A DNA stretch of 35,181 nucleotides, from positions 1 through 35,181 of the IMG/VR virus record IMGVR_UViG_3300020578_000237, one strand, 5' to 3'. This document shows positions 1 to 9,698 of this stretch, one piece after another. The notes beneath the pieces are model-generated. The model was given only the letters and a program-made list of their open reading frames with translations, made no database searches and was not told the origin of the DNA. The translations under genes and the position numbers were made by a program. The stretch's first letter is position 1. Every line of letters begins with the position of its first letter. The stretch is from a virus.

Positions 1-1019
1 TAATAAGAAAATTTTCTATTTTCGCCTAATGGATCTTTTAAATAACTAGTTCTAGTATTCTGTATTGCTATATCTTCAAATATATACTTGTAGTTATTTG
101 CTTTTTCAATATCTTTTTCTAAATATAAATTTTCTGTAGACTTATTTTTTACATTTAAAATAAAAAAATTTAAATAACTTAAAATAGGTTTTTGAAGAAT
201 TTGATCTTTTATTAAATTATTTTTAAATTTTATTATCACTTTTTTCAAGTAAAAGTCTTCTGAAATATAATCTCCCATATTTATTTCATGATCTTCATTT
301 GGCTGAAATTTTACATCAAATGGAAATCCAAAAGTAGTTACAGGTTTTCCTCCAATATCGTGTTTTTGTGTTTGATCTATTTTTTCTGGATAATAACTTA
401 AGCAATTAAATGCAATAGGTGCTTCTAAGAATTTATTAATATTACTAAAGTAATTTTCAGTAATATCACCTACATAATCCCATCTATTATTCTTATTCCA
501 AAATACTGTAGGACCGTTGATACATTCATATGTTTCACTATTAAAAACAATATTTTCACTTTCATTTAGTGTTTTATTCATTGATAATTTTAAATTATCA
601 AATTTTAATTCTATATCAAATACATCATAACCGTCATATAGCTTGTCTTTATCTTTAAACGGTTTTGTCTGTATTTGATATGTAGTCTTTATTTCATTAT
701 TTTTATTAATAGTATTTGTATCTAATTTTTTAACATTAAAAATTCCTCCTTCTGTATCACAAGGAGTATGAACAATATTGTTCGTCCCTATACCAATAGA
801 AGAGTGTATTAACTGTTTTTTAAATACTAGCGCTTCATTATCGTTATAAGGAACCAATATATTTTGTGAATTTGTAGTATCTTTTCCTTCAACTAAAGCA
901 AAAAAACCCTGTTCGTTTTCATTGTCTTGAATTATTTTTTTGTATGCTTTAGTTAAATTTCCTGATTGTCGTTTTTCAAATTTTGATATTTCACTTTTTT
1001 TATTTCTTATTTTTGGCAT
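1..1019 (-). CDS. Virion protein of unknown function, C-terminus cut by window edge
   Basis: The frame is open to the left edge, giving 339 codons without a stop, so the C-terminus is missing. The start is the ATG directly abutting the stop codon of the upstream gene, with an AGGA-type ribosome site about 12 nt before it inside that gene. The protein begins MPKIRNKKSEISKF and is rich in Asn, Lys, Asp and aromatic residues, with many short beta-prone stretches and no signal peptide or membrane segment. I recognise no domain. As the last gene of a baseplate operon (gp25, gp6, large LamG protein) it is most likely a baseplate-peripheral, neck or fibre-attachment protein; this is inference from position only. 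Confidence 0.6.
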   Translation of the reverse strand, partial: MPKIRNKKSEISKFEKRQSGNLTKAYKKIIQDNENEQGFFALVEGKDTTNSQNILVPYNDNEALVFKKQLIHSSIGIGTNNIVHTPCDTEGGIFNVKKLDTNTINKNNEIKTTYQIQTKPFKDKDKLYDGYDVFDIELKFDNLKLSMNKTLNESENIVFNSETYECINGPTVFWNKNNRWDYVGDITENYFSNINKFLEAPIAFNCLSYYPEKIDQTQKHDIGGKPVTTFGFPFDVKFQPNEDHEINMGDYISEDFYLKKVIIKFKNNLIKDQILQKPILSYLNFFILNVKNKSTENLYLEKDIEKANNYKYIFEDIAIQNTRTSYLKDPLGENRKFSY

Positions 1020-1970
1020 TTAATTTATTAATCCTTCATAAGATATGCTTTCAGAAAAATTAGATAAATTATAATCTATATTTCTTCCAGAATTAGTATA
1101 TTTGATATTATTGTTAAATATACCTTTTAAATTAAAGTCAATTTTTTCTTCTTCTTTGTCGATATAAGCAGAGATATTTCTTTCATTTTTTGTAAAAAAG
1201 TTTTCTTTATTTGAAATAAAACTTTTTGTCTTGTTATGATTAAATAAAAGATCAGGTATTATTCCTTCGTCATAATACTTAACATTATTTTCTGTTTCTA
1301 ATATTTTATTGTCTATTGTTTCGTTAAATGTTCTTGTTACTGCAGATAAATTAGATTTTATTCCACGTAAAGTGTAATCACCATTTGTTCCATAATTTTT
1401 TATTTGTTTTATTACATCAAATACTTCTATTCTTCCACCCTGTCTATGTAATGCACTATTCGTAAATTCTATAGGATAAGATAAAATAGGGTCGTCTACA
1501 TTTTCACTTAGAATTTTTAATGCAGTATTAGAAGTATCTTCATCAAAAAAATATAATAAACTTTTTTCGTTAAAAAATTCTTCTCTATCAAAAAGATTTA
1601 TTTTATATGAATTAAAAATATTTAATCTTATTTTATTTTCATATTCTATTTCTTTTTTATTTCTAAAATTTGTTTCACTATTTATGCTAGCATCAATGCT
1701 TTTCGCTGAAAAGACTGGATATGTTCTACTGTTATATTTTCTATTAATAGTTCTTCCTGATTGTTGTTTACTATCAAAAAAACTTTTATTTTTAAAAAAT
1801 ATTTCATCAACATTTTCTATTCTTTGTATAAACTTATTTAATTTAGGATTTATATATACACTTCCAGTAAAAACAGCCTTTTTATTAGCTAAACTAGATG
1901 GTTTTAACTCTTCAGCAGGCAATATATTGTTTACTATTATTATATCGTCACATTGACATTCACAAATCAT
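1020..1970 (-). CDS. Hypothetical virion protein in baseplate operon
   Basis: A 316-residue protein starting MICECQCDD; the CECQC cluster at residues 3-7 is unusual for an otherwise Cys-poor phage protein and could be a metal or disulfide site, but that is a guess. The rest is polar, Asn/Lys/Asp/Ile-rich with no membrane segments and no domain I can name. Its ATG overlaps the stop of the preceding large baseplate gene by four bases, so translation is probably coupled. Position between a giant LamG-containing baseplate protein and another virion-like gene suggests a tail or baseplate component. Confidence 0.6.
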   Translation of the reverse strand: MICECQCDDIIIVNNILPAEELKPSSLANKKAVFTGSVYINPKLNKFIQRIENVDEIFFKNKSFFDSKQQSGRTINRKYNSRTYPVFSAKSIDASINSETNFRNKKEIEYENKIRLNIFNSYKINLFDREEFFNEKSLLYFFDEDTSNTALKILSENVDDPILSYPIEFTNSALHRQGGRIEVFDVIKQIKNYGTNGDYTLRGIKSNLSAVTRTFNETIDNKILETENNVKYYDEGIIPDLLFNHNKTKSFISNKENFFTKNERNISAYIDKEEEKIDFNLKGIFNNNIKYTNSGRNIDYNLSNFSESISYEGLIN

Positions 1971-4900
1971 TTTATAACTCTACTATACTGTCTATTAAAT
2001 GTATTGTAATTAGAATATACTTTTTTATATATTTCTGGATCTGATATATCAATACCTTCTATTCTAGAATTTGACATTTTATATTCATATTTATGTCTTT
2101 CTAAAATATGCGATTCAACTATAAAATTAAAACCAGAATAATTTACCTTATCAGGAACAATATCAAACAGTATATTCTGTGTTATATTTTCAAAATATTT
2201 ATAAACTTGCAGCAAAGGTTTAAAATTTATTTTTTCATTTAAAGTATCGAAATAAATATCTCTCATATTTTTTAAAATCTTATATTCATAAGCATAAATA
2301 TTTGAACTATCTGCCAAGTATTTTGAATATAAAGAATAAATATCTATTATTTTAGATATATCTTCATTAAGTATCTTTACCATTGAAAAGTCAATATCTA
2401 ATCTATTTTCATTATTAAATGAAGTTAAATATTTGCTAGTATGTAAATCATAATAGTTAAAATTATCTTCTTCTATTGAATAATATTGTTCTTTATACGA
2501 ATTTATATTTATTTTGTTAAAATTAGAAGGATTATCTACTTTTATATTTTGTCGAAGTATTATTGCAGATGTATTTTTAATAACATCTGATACTTCTGTG
2601 CTATCATAGATATAAATATAAGGATTTATTTTGTCTCCAAGTATGTAATTAAACAGAGGTAAATTTTTTTCAAATATGCTTTGATTATAATTGTTTAAGT
2701 CTTCTAAAAGATTAATATTTAAAATTAGTCCTTGTTTAATATTTTTAAAAACTGATTTATATTCTAATATATTTTCATCTGCTACATTTTGAAGATCTTT
2801 TTTATGTAGAAAAATTTCACGTTTACTTAAAGCCTTATTCCACAATCTTATATTTGATACTTCACCTTGAAATTCTACTGTGTTGTCATATTCATATAAA
2901 TTTGTTGGCCCAATAAACATATAAGAATTTGTTATATTTATGTTCTCTGTTAAATAAATTTCTTTTTCTTGACTTTTTATTCCAATACTACTTGCATTAC
3001 AGCAATTAGAAATAATTAATTTATATTTTGAAGTTTCTTCATTTGTTTTGTCTTTTATTATACAAATATAAAATAAGTCTCCGCTAAATAAATCAACATT
3101 TTCTATTTTTAAATCATAAAAACTATTATCTAAGTTATTATTTATTTTTAATATTAAGTCTCCAGTAAAGTCTTCTGATTTTTTATTAAAAACAAGATTA
3201 ATAAAGTCACTATACTTTTCATTATCATCTATATAAGACAGTCTTATTAAAGACTGGTCGCTTTTAAAATTTATTTTATTAAAATTGTTAAATCTATAAA
3301 AAGCTTCATAACTAAAACAGCAGCCTAGATTTATTTGACAATCATCAATATTGTTTATATATAATAAAGGCTTATTAGTAGGCAATAAATCTTCACCAAA
3401 TAAAGTATCTTTATTAGTATATTTTATATTTCCAAAGTCAATTGTTCTATAAGACTTATGAAGCTGCGTTGATTGTTTATTATAATTCACTATATTAAGC
3501 GCAGAATATTCTCTTATATCAATGAATTTATCTACATCTATTCCAAAAGAATTAAATGTAGACCTTATAGAAGAAATAGTTCCTTTAGACTTTAAAATAT
3601 CTTGAGAATTTATTAATAATCTTTTCCATAAAGTATTTTGTATTTGTCTTATTTTTTTGTCATCATTTACATCAAAATATTGTAAATTTCTTCCTTCTAA
3701 TTTATCAATTGTAACATTTTTAAAAATTTCTTCAAATTCAAATCCAATATTTTTTAAAGCAATAGGAAGAATTATTCCTAAAGCTTCTTCTTTATTTATT
3801 GAGTCATAATCTAAAGATAGGAATTCTGACATGCTATCTATATAACATTTTATTTGATCAAAAAATCTAGCCCAAATTAAAATTAAATTAATAAAAGTTG
3901 TATTTGCTTTTGTGTCTATTTTGTTTTTATTTATTGTAAAATCTTTATTTTGCATAAAGATATTATTTATACCATCAAAATCAGCGCTAGCAGCAAATAT
4001 ATACTGAGGAAACAGATTCCATATTACGTTTGGGTTTATTGCATCATATTTTTCTGCTTCTACCGTTATTTTTCTTAATTCGTATAAAATACTAGGATAG
4101 GTGGAAAAAAGAACAGGATTATCTGAGGATTTTTCATGCAATAAAGGTGGCAAAATTCCTTCATTATCTCTTAATTCTAGCAATTCTTCGTCTGTAATTT
4201 CAGAATTTATTGCCATTATAATTCCGTGCAATTTTTTTCCACTATGATCTATGCATATAAAATTATTTGTATATGTGCCTTTAGGTTCATTAAATCTAAG
4301 ATAAAGCAATAAATAATCATTTGTTTGAATATTTTTATTAAAATTATCAACTATCTGTTCTTGTGTTAAAATCTTATTAAAATATTTAAATTCATCTATT
4401 TTACCTATAAATTGTTCCATCTCATATTCATCGTGATTTTCGCCATAGCCAATATAAAAAGGATTTTTACTAAATTCAGATTTAAATTTTTTTAAATTTA
4501 TAACACCCGTTGTATCTACATTCACTTTAATACAATTAACGAATGCTGAAATCTTTCTTTTAAAACTTTGTGAAAATACATTTATAACTACATTACAGAA
4601 AACATTTGTTTTTATATCGAAAGATGAAATAAGTAATTCATTTTCAGAAGTTATAAGAAAATTTGCTTTAACTTTTTCATCTTCTTTGTTTATAAAACAA
4701 GTAAAACCTTCATTATTTATACTATCATATTTTTGAAATATTATATGATTTGCTGTTACATTTTCATCTTCAACATATAACCAAAAATCAAAAGAAAAAT
4801 TATTTAATTTAGGATCTAACGTACCTATTTCTTTTTTATCTAAGTCATTAAATATAACGCCTGTTATATCTTCTATTTTTACATAATTATTTCCTTTAAA

Positions 4901-5308
4901 ATTTAAATAGTTTATACTTTTAGGAAATACATTTTTTAAAATATGATTGCTATAACCATCTAAGTTATTTAAATAATTTTGATATTCAATATCTGGCTTA
5001 TCATATGGAAATTCATTTATTATTTTCTTAAAAGCATAGTTTGTTTTGTCTACTGCTGAATCAAAAAAAACATGATTTTCAAATTTAGAAAAATCTAAAT
5101 TAGTTAATTGTGAAGTTGAAAAAATGCCTTCATAATCGTCTTGACGTTTTAAATAAAAAGTTTCTGAATTTTCTGCGTTTGTTAAATTTTTTATTTCGCT
5201 GATTGTTCTCGAATATTTTTTTTCAACGTCAACATTTAGTATATTTTTTTTATTTATTTTTCTTACATATCTTTCAAATGAATTACTTAAACTCGTTTTA
5301 ATTGACAT
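1967..5308 (-). CDS. Giant baseplate protein with P2 gpI-like core and two LamG-like lectin folds
   Basis: 1113 residues. Residues about 132-325 have the layout of a LamG/concanavalin-A-like jelly roll (FSFDFWLYV near 171, FYIGYG near 284, GKIDEFKYFNKILTQEQI near 302-319). A second jelly roll lies at about 640-870 and ends GEVSNIRLWNKALSKREI. Between them, about 430-595, is a helical segment ending LKSKGTISSIRSTFNSFGI, which resembles the 'tail protein I' motif of P2-type baseplates (KSKGT..SI..L...FG). Size and place after a gp6-like gene match T4 gp7 (1032 residues), so a gp7-like wedge role is likely, with LamG domains as possible glycan-binding additions. The exact orthology is inference. 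It lies three bases after the preceding gene. Confidence 0.65.
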   Translation of the reverse strand: MSIKTSLSNSFERYVRKINKKNILNVDVEKKYSRTISEIKNLTNAENSETFYLKRQDDYEGIFSTSQLTNLDFSKFENHVFFDSAVDKTNYAFKKIINEFPYDKPDIEYQNYLNNLDGYSNHILKNVFPKSINYLNFKGNNYVKIEDITGVIFNDLDKKEIGTLDPKLNNFSFDFWLYVEDENVTANHIIFQKYDSINNEGFTCFINKEDEKVKANFLITSENELLISSFDIKTNVFCNVVINVFSQSFKRKISAFVNCIKVNVDTTGVINLKKFKSEFSKNPFYIGYGENHDEYEMEQFIGKIDEFKYFNKILTQEQIVDNFNKNIQTNDYLLLYLRFNEPKGTYTNNFICIDHSGKKLHGIIMAINSEITDEELLELRDNEGILPPLLHEKSSDNPVLFSTYPSILYELRKITVEAEKYDAINPNVIWNLFPQYIFAASADFDGINNIFMQNKDFTINKNKIDTKANTTFINLILIWARFFDQIKCYIDSMSEFLSLDYDSINKEEALGIILPIALKNIGFEFEEIFKNVTIDKLEGRNLQYFDVNDDKKIRQIQNTLWKRLLINSQDILKSKGTISSIRSTFNSFGIDVDKFIDIREYSALNIVNYNKQSTQLHKSYRTIDFGNIKYTNKDTLFGEDLLPTNKPLLYINNIDDCQINLGCCFSYEAFYRFNNFNKINFKSDQSLIRLSYIDDNEKYSDFINLVFNKKSEDFTGDLILKINNNLDNSFYDLKIENVDLFSGDLFYICIIKDKTNEETSKYKLIISNCCNASSIGIKSQEKEIYLTENINITNSYMFIGPTNLYEYDNTVEFQGEVSNIRLWNKALSKREIFLHKKDLQNVADENILEYKSVFKNIKQGLILNINLLEDLNNYNQSIFEKNLPLFNYILGDKINPYIYIYDSTEVSDVIKNTSAIILRQNIKVDNPSNFNKININSYKEQYYSIEEDNFNYYDLHTSKYLTSFNNENRLDIDFSMVKILNEDISKIIDIYSLYSKYLADSSNIYAYEYKILKNMRDIYFDTLNEKINFKPLLQVYKYFENITQNILFDIVPDKVNYSGFNFIVESHILERHKYEYKMSNSRIEGIDISDPEIYKKVYSNYNTFNRQYSRVIK

Positions 5309-5311
5309 AAT

Positions 5312-7297
5312 TTATACAAACCTGACTTTTTGATTTTTATCATCTATAATTATTTTTTCTTTATTTTCATCGTAAAAATAGAATACAAATCTTAGTATTT
5401 TATTTTTGTATATAGCTGAATTATAAAAACTAAACGTATAGCAGTCACCTAAATATAGAAGTTTGCTATCTTTTATTTGTTCGTCAGACTTAAATAACAA
5501 AGTATTATTAATATCATCATAAATATCGTAATAAACTTCACCTAAATTTTCACATTCTAGATCAAATTTATGTTTAGAAGCAGAATAATGTCTATTTTTA
5601 TCAAAAAACATAACCTTAAAAGAAGAAACACTATCATTAGCAGAGCATGTTAAAGAAGATGTAGATAATGAGCATCTTAAATTCATTAATCGATATTCTG
5701 TTTCTTTATCATGAATATAAAAAGTATAAACTTCTGAAAGTATGTCTATATACTCTGTTGTTTCAGCAACTATATCAAAAATTTTATATTTCCACAATAT
5801 GTTTATATCTAAACTTTGTTTATTTACCAGATTATTAAGTATTAAAGAATCAAATCTTGATATTAAAGTATCATTAATTTGAATCATTTTTAATCCTTTT
5901 ATTCTTTCACCTTTAAAATCATCAACATCTTCTGTCAGTTCATCTTCAAGTATATAGTTTTCTACTTCATTAAGTTCTTCATCTATATAATTAAAATATA
6001 CATCTGCTACTACTGTTATATTTTTATTTGGGTTAATAATTTGTGAATCTAAAAAGTCTGTTTGAATTCCATTTTTTATATTTTTAATATAAAAATATTC
6101 ATTATTATCAAAATATCTTTTAAGTTTTTTAGATGGAATATTTTTATATTGCAAACTTTCTTCATTTATTTTTATGATAAGCTTAGGAACAAATTTTTTA
6201 TTTGTTAAATGTCTGCTACCAAATCTTTTAACAAAATAAGTGTAATAATTATAAATATACTCGTCGTCAAACGATATTAAAAATCCTTTATTAGGAATAT
6301 ATGCATTTGTATTGTCTGATTTGTACTTAAAATAATTTTTAATATATTTTGTAATGTCAAAAACAGCATTTTGATCAGGTTCTGTAATAAAACATTCTGA
6401 AATATAACTTTCTTCATCTTCATCATTTATAAATGTATCGATACTGTCAGTTACAAACCCTTTGTTTTCCCATAAAATATTATTTTCATTTTGATTACTT
6501 AAAGTTTCAAAATTGCATATTCCAAAATCAGAAAAGTGTATTGTATCTTTACCAAATCCTTCATCAAATATTTTATTCATTGGCTTTAATACTAATTTAT
6601 AATTAAAAGGCTTTATATTTCCTGATGTAACGTCATGTAAAACTATTTCACATTTAAAATTATCTGTATTAAAAATACTTTTATCATAATCATAAACAAG
6701 CTTTTCAAATAAATCATCTATGTCAAATGAAACAAGAATATTTGAATTTTCTAAACTTGCAAATTCACTTATTTCAATATTACTTGTTTCATTTAAAATA
6801 AAAACATCACTGACAGTATAAGTTAAATGTTGAAGCACTATAATATTATTTACATTAATTGCATTTATATTTAATTTTAAATTACCAGAAGGACCGTTTT
6901 GTTCAACAGAATTTACTGAATTTATTGCTAATACAATAAACTCAATTAATTGATCTTGTGTATATTCACTATTTTCTAAGCCTAATCCTATATAAATAGA
7001 GTCACTGGAGTTATCTAGATTATTTCCTAATGTAAGTTCTGTGTTTTCGGTATTACTTACAAAAATAAAATTAACAGAGTTATTATTTGCATCTGTTATT
7101 GTAAAATTTTCAAGATCTTGTGGCGTTGATTCATTAGTAAATTTTAAAAAAGAAATTTTTTCTTTTTTGTTTTCATTAAATAATTTAAATAAATCTAAAG
7201 TTGCTGCTTTACCTACGTTTGAATAAATTCCATCGTTATAAGATGTTTTTCTATTATTTACGTATGTGTCTTTATTAGCTTCTTTTATTATTAACAT
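5312..7297 (-). CDS. Baseplate/virion protein with N-terminal DNRLRE-like domain
   Basis: 661 residues. The N-terminus (about 1-260) carries DTYVNNRKT, GKAATLDLFKL and ISFLKFT, followed by YKLVLKPMN and a KDTIHFSDFG segment. This is the pattern of DNRLRE-type beta-sandwich modules found in secreted and phage surface proteins (an 'adTyv...n.g....L.lg' start, 'llkFdl', then an 'eegtG' strand). The C-terminal half is beta-rich and unrecognised. The start codon abuts the stop of the gp6-like gene with no spacer, so the two are probably translationally coupled. It is likely a baseplate or fibre-attachment protein; the sandwich may bind glycans. Confidence 0.6.
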   Translation of the reverse strand: MLIIKEANKDTYVNNRKTSYNDGIYSNVGKAATLDLFKLFNENKKEKISFLKFTNESTPQDLENFTITDANNNSVNFIFVSNTENTELTLGNNLDNSSDSIYIGLGLENSEYTQDQLIEFIVLAINSVNSVEQNGPSGNLKLNINAINVNNIIVLQHLTYTVSDVFILNETSNIEISEFASLENSNILVSFDIDDLFEKLVYDYDKSIFNTDNFKCEIVLHDVTSGNIKPFNYKLVLKPMNKIFDEGFGKDTIHFSDFGICNFETLSNQNENNILWENKGFVTDSIDTFINDEDEESYISECFITEPDQNAVFDITKYIKNYFKYKSDNTNAYIPNKGFLISFDDEYIYNYYTYFVKRFGSRHLTNKKFVPKLIIKINEESLQYKNIPSKKLKRYFDNNEYFYIKNIKNGIQTDFLDSQIINPNKNITVVADVYFNYIDEELNEVENYILEDELTEDVDDFKGERIKGLKMIQINDTLISRFDSLILNNLVNKQSLDINILWKYKIFDIVAETTEYIDILSEVYTFYIHDKETEYRLMNLRCSLSTSSLTCSANDSVSSFKVMFFDKNRHYSASKHKFDLECENLGEVYYDIYDDINNTLLFKSDEQIKDSKLLYLGDCYTFSFYNSAIYKNKILRFVFYFYDENKEKIIIDDKNQKVRFV

Positions 7298-9169
7298 TTA
7301 ATTATTCCTTACGACTATGTCAAACATAGAAAATTTAAGTTCAAAAAGTCCGCCATTAGGAGGATAAATATACCCGTCTTCATAAGAATCTTTTACTGAA
7401 AATAAAATATTTGAGTATTGTATTTCTTTATTTAGTTCTTCGCTGAAGAAGTTATTTGATTGCGTTTTGTTTGTTATTAGTGATTTTTGATCAGTAACAA
7501 TATTTGCTACACCTTCTACAGATAGTATTATTTTTATTATTTCATTTGTATTTATTGCTTCTCCAATTTGTAAATTTTCAAATCTATAATTTCTAGCAAT
7601 AGCATATAATGTTTTATCTAAAACACTTTTAATATTATAACCCTCTTTAATTTTAATCATTGCATCAACTCCAATATTAATAATTGGAACATCAACTATA
7701 TTTAATTCATCGCCTACGATTCTTAGAGTATTAAGATAATTTTTTAAATTTATTTTAATTGAATCACTAGCGTGTATATAACTGCCAGTATTATCTTTAC
7801 ATACAACAAATAAGTCTCTTGTATTACTATTAAATTTATTATTAGCAATAACTGCCTTATTAATTCTTCCAAAATTAGAAGGCATAGTATATATTCTTGC
7901 TAAAAGATCTTCATTATTTATAACTCTTGACTGCATTTTCAAATATGCAGGAATTAAACTTCTTAATTCTTCAATACTCAGCTCATTAGCTCCTCCAATT
8001 GCATCATCTTCGTTGTTTACACTTAGAGTATTTATTATTATATTTTTTATATTTTCTGTATCTACAACCTCAGAATATTCATGTATTTTTGGAAATATTA
8101 TAGAAATATTTTTTATTTGATTTATTGTGTTTTTTTGTACATTATGAGAAATACCACCACCATATCTATATTTAATTGTTAATAATTTAGTTGCAGGGCT
8201 TACGCCTAATGAATTTGTTATCAATAATTTTCTAGGATCTAAGCTATGAGATGTAACATAATTTCTACTCATAATAGGCAAAGAAATTTCATCTGGATTT
8301 ATTAGAATATTATCTAAAAGTGTTTTTCTTTCACCATTTCCAAATCTTAATGTTGTAAATTTCGTTAAAAAGTCTTGTTCTATTTTGTATCTAAATGGTG
8401 CAATAACTACTTGATAATAATCTTGTTTTGCATTACTTATTTTTTTATAAACAGTATCTTGACTAAGATGCTCTACTTCATAATATTCGTTACCTTCGTT
8501 ATCAAATACTGATATTATTTCTGTGACATCTTCATTTTGAAGAGTATAATTAATAAATCCGTCAACCGTTAAATTAAAATTTGCTATTTCTAAAACAATA
8601 TTTCCAGAAGAACATATTCCTTTTTTTGTTAAAAAAACTGTGATAGGGTTTCCATTGTCATCTATTATACCCGTTGTTATAGTAGCATCTTTACTAAAGT
8701 CTACATCTTCTTGTAATATAAAATTTATATTGTTGTTAGACGCTAATTGCGTATCTTTTTTTATTATAGGCAATGTTCTATAGTCTGGTTCTATTGATCC
8801 AGTTAATAAAAATTTTTCTTCATCTATTGAAGTCTCTATTGTAAATAGTACTTCTGCTATAGAAGGTGAAACGCTATTTTTAGTAATACCTGCTTTTAAT
8901 AGATGTTTATTAATATTATCTGGATTTGATGCTGTTGTATAGTCTAATTCATTTAATTGCTGCTCTGTATAGAACGACATAGATTCACCAACAATTGCTG
9001 CAAAATCAAGCAGCATACCTCCTAATGACGATTCAGAAAAATCTGATATTTGATCTTTAAAATTTGATTTTGCATAATTTAATAATTCATTTCTAAAATC
9101 ATTAAAGTTTTTATTTATTGTCTTAGGTCTTCTCTCATTTATTAGTTTTTTATTAATGTTAATAGACAT
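7298..9169 (-). CDS. Baseplate wedge protein, gp6/baseplate J-like
   Basis: 623 residues, close to T4 gp6 (660). Family features include an N-terminal helical region (FRNELLNYAKSNF, then SSLGGMLLDFAAIVGESMSFYTEQQLNE near 64-91), the YRYGGGISHNV motif in the middle, and the baseplate-J signature GANELSIEELRSLIPAYLKMQSRVINNEDLLARI with MPSNFGRINKAVIA after it. In contractile tails two copies of this protein clamp gp25 and gp7 to form the wedge core that triggers sheath contraction. It directly follows the gp25-like gene, as in many contractile injection systems. The assignment is strong at family level; the symbol is withheld because orthology to T4 gene 6 was not tested. Confidence 0.85.
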   Translation of the reverse strand: MSININKKLINERRPKTINKNFNDFRNELLNYAKSNFKDQISDFSESSLGGMLLDFAAIVGESMSFYTEQQLNELDYTTASNPDNINKHLLKAGITKNSVSPSIAEVLFTIETSIDEEKFLLTGSIEPDYRTLPIIKKDTQLASNNNINFILQEDVDFSKDATITTGIIDDNGNPITVFLTKKGICSSGNIVLEIANFNLTVDGFINYTLQNEDVTEIISVFDNEGNEYYEVEHLSQDTVYKKISNAKQDYYQVVIAPFRYKIEQDFLTKFTTLRFGNGERKTLLDNILINPDEISLPIMSRNYVTSHSLDPRKLLITNSLGVSPATKLLTIKYRYGGGISHNVQKNTINQIKNISIIFPKIHEYSEVVDTENIKNIIINTLSVNNEDDAIGGANELSIEELRSLIPAYLKMQSRVINNEDLLARIYTMPSNFGRINKAVIANNKFNSNTRDLFVVCKDNTGSYIHASDSIKINLKNYLNTLRIVGDELNIVDVPIINIGVDAMIKIKEGYNIKSVLDKTLYAIARNYRFENLQIGEAINTNEIIKIILSVEGVANIVTDQKSLITNKTQSNNFFSEELNKEIQYSNILFSVKDSYEDGYIYPPNGGLFELKFSMFDIVVRNN

Positions 9170-9170
9170 G

Positions 9171-9662
9171 TTATCCTGATACCTTTACATTTAATTTTAC
9201 ACTATACTCTTGCTCAGAATTTACTCTATATTTTATATTAATAACTTTTGTTTTTTGATTCACCGAATCGGCTGGTATAGTCTCAGATGTAAATTCAATT
9301 ATTTGTATATATGGGATATATTTTTTAGTGACTTCAATTATTTCATTTAACACGATATTATCAACATCTTCTACATTTAATGAATTATAAATTTCAGAAA
9401 TATTAATACCAAAATCTGCGAAACCTAATCTCTCACCTTTTCTTGTTAATAATAAAAGTTTGAAATTATTTTCAATCATTTTTTCTATATCATAACTCAT
9501 CTTAAATATAGAAGAATTCGCTTGATAGTCTTTTTCAAGCGGAATCATTATTCCAAAAGGTTTTTTATTATCAATATTTAATAAATTTTCTTCTTTTTTT
9601 ACAAGCTTTTTTATTAAATTTAAATCATGTCCGACATTTTTAAACTTATACTCTTCAGACAT
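9171..9662 (-). CDS. Baseplate wedge protein, gp25-like
   Basis: 163 residues. The core shows KPFGIMIPLEKD, then IEKMIENNFKLLLLTRKGERLGFADFG, which is the gp25/GPW signature (N-terminal strand, helix, 'l.t..GER.f.p.fG' loop), followed by a helix and a final beta-hairpin ending YSVKLNVKVSG. About 35 extra N-terminal residues precede the usual start. gp25 nucleates the sheath and sits between the hub and gp6. A good AAAGGAAATG ribosome site lies before the ATG, in a 36-nt spacer after the spike gene. Confidence 0.85.
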   Translation of the reverse strand: MSEEYKFKNVGHDLNLIKKLVKKEENLLNIDNKKPFGIMIPLEKDYQANSSIFKMSYDIEKMIENNFKLLLLTRKGERLGFADFGINISEIYNSLNVEDVDNIVLNEIIEVTKKYIPYIQIIEFTSETIPADSVNQKTKVINIKYRVNSEQEYSVKLNVKVSG

Positions 9663-9698
9663 ATATTCATTTCCTTTTTTAATATATTTATTATAAAA

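Noticed and set aside
1684-1956. 90-codon plus-strand frame
   Set aside because: Antisense to a well-placed 316-residue gene in the baseplate operon, hydrophobic by reverse-complement artefact, no ribosome site.
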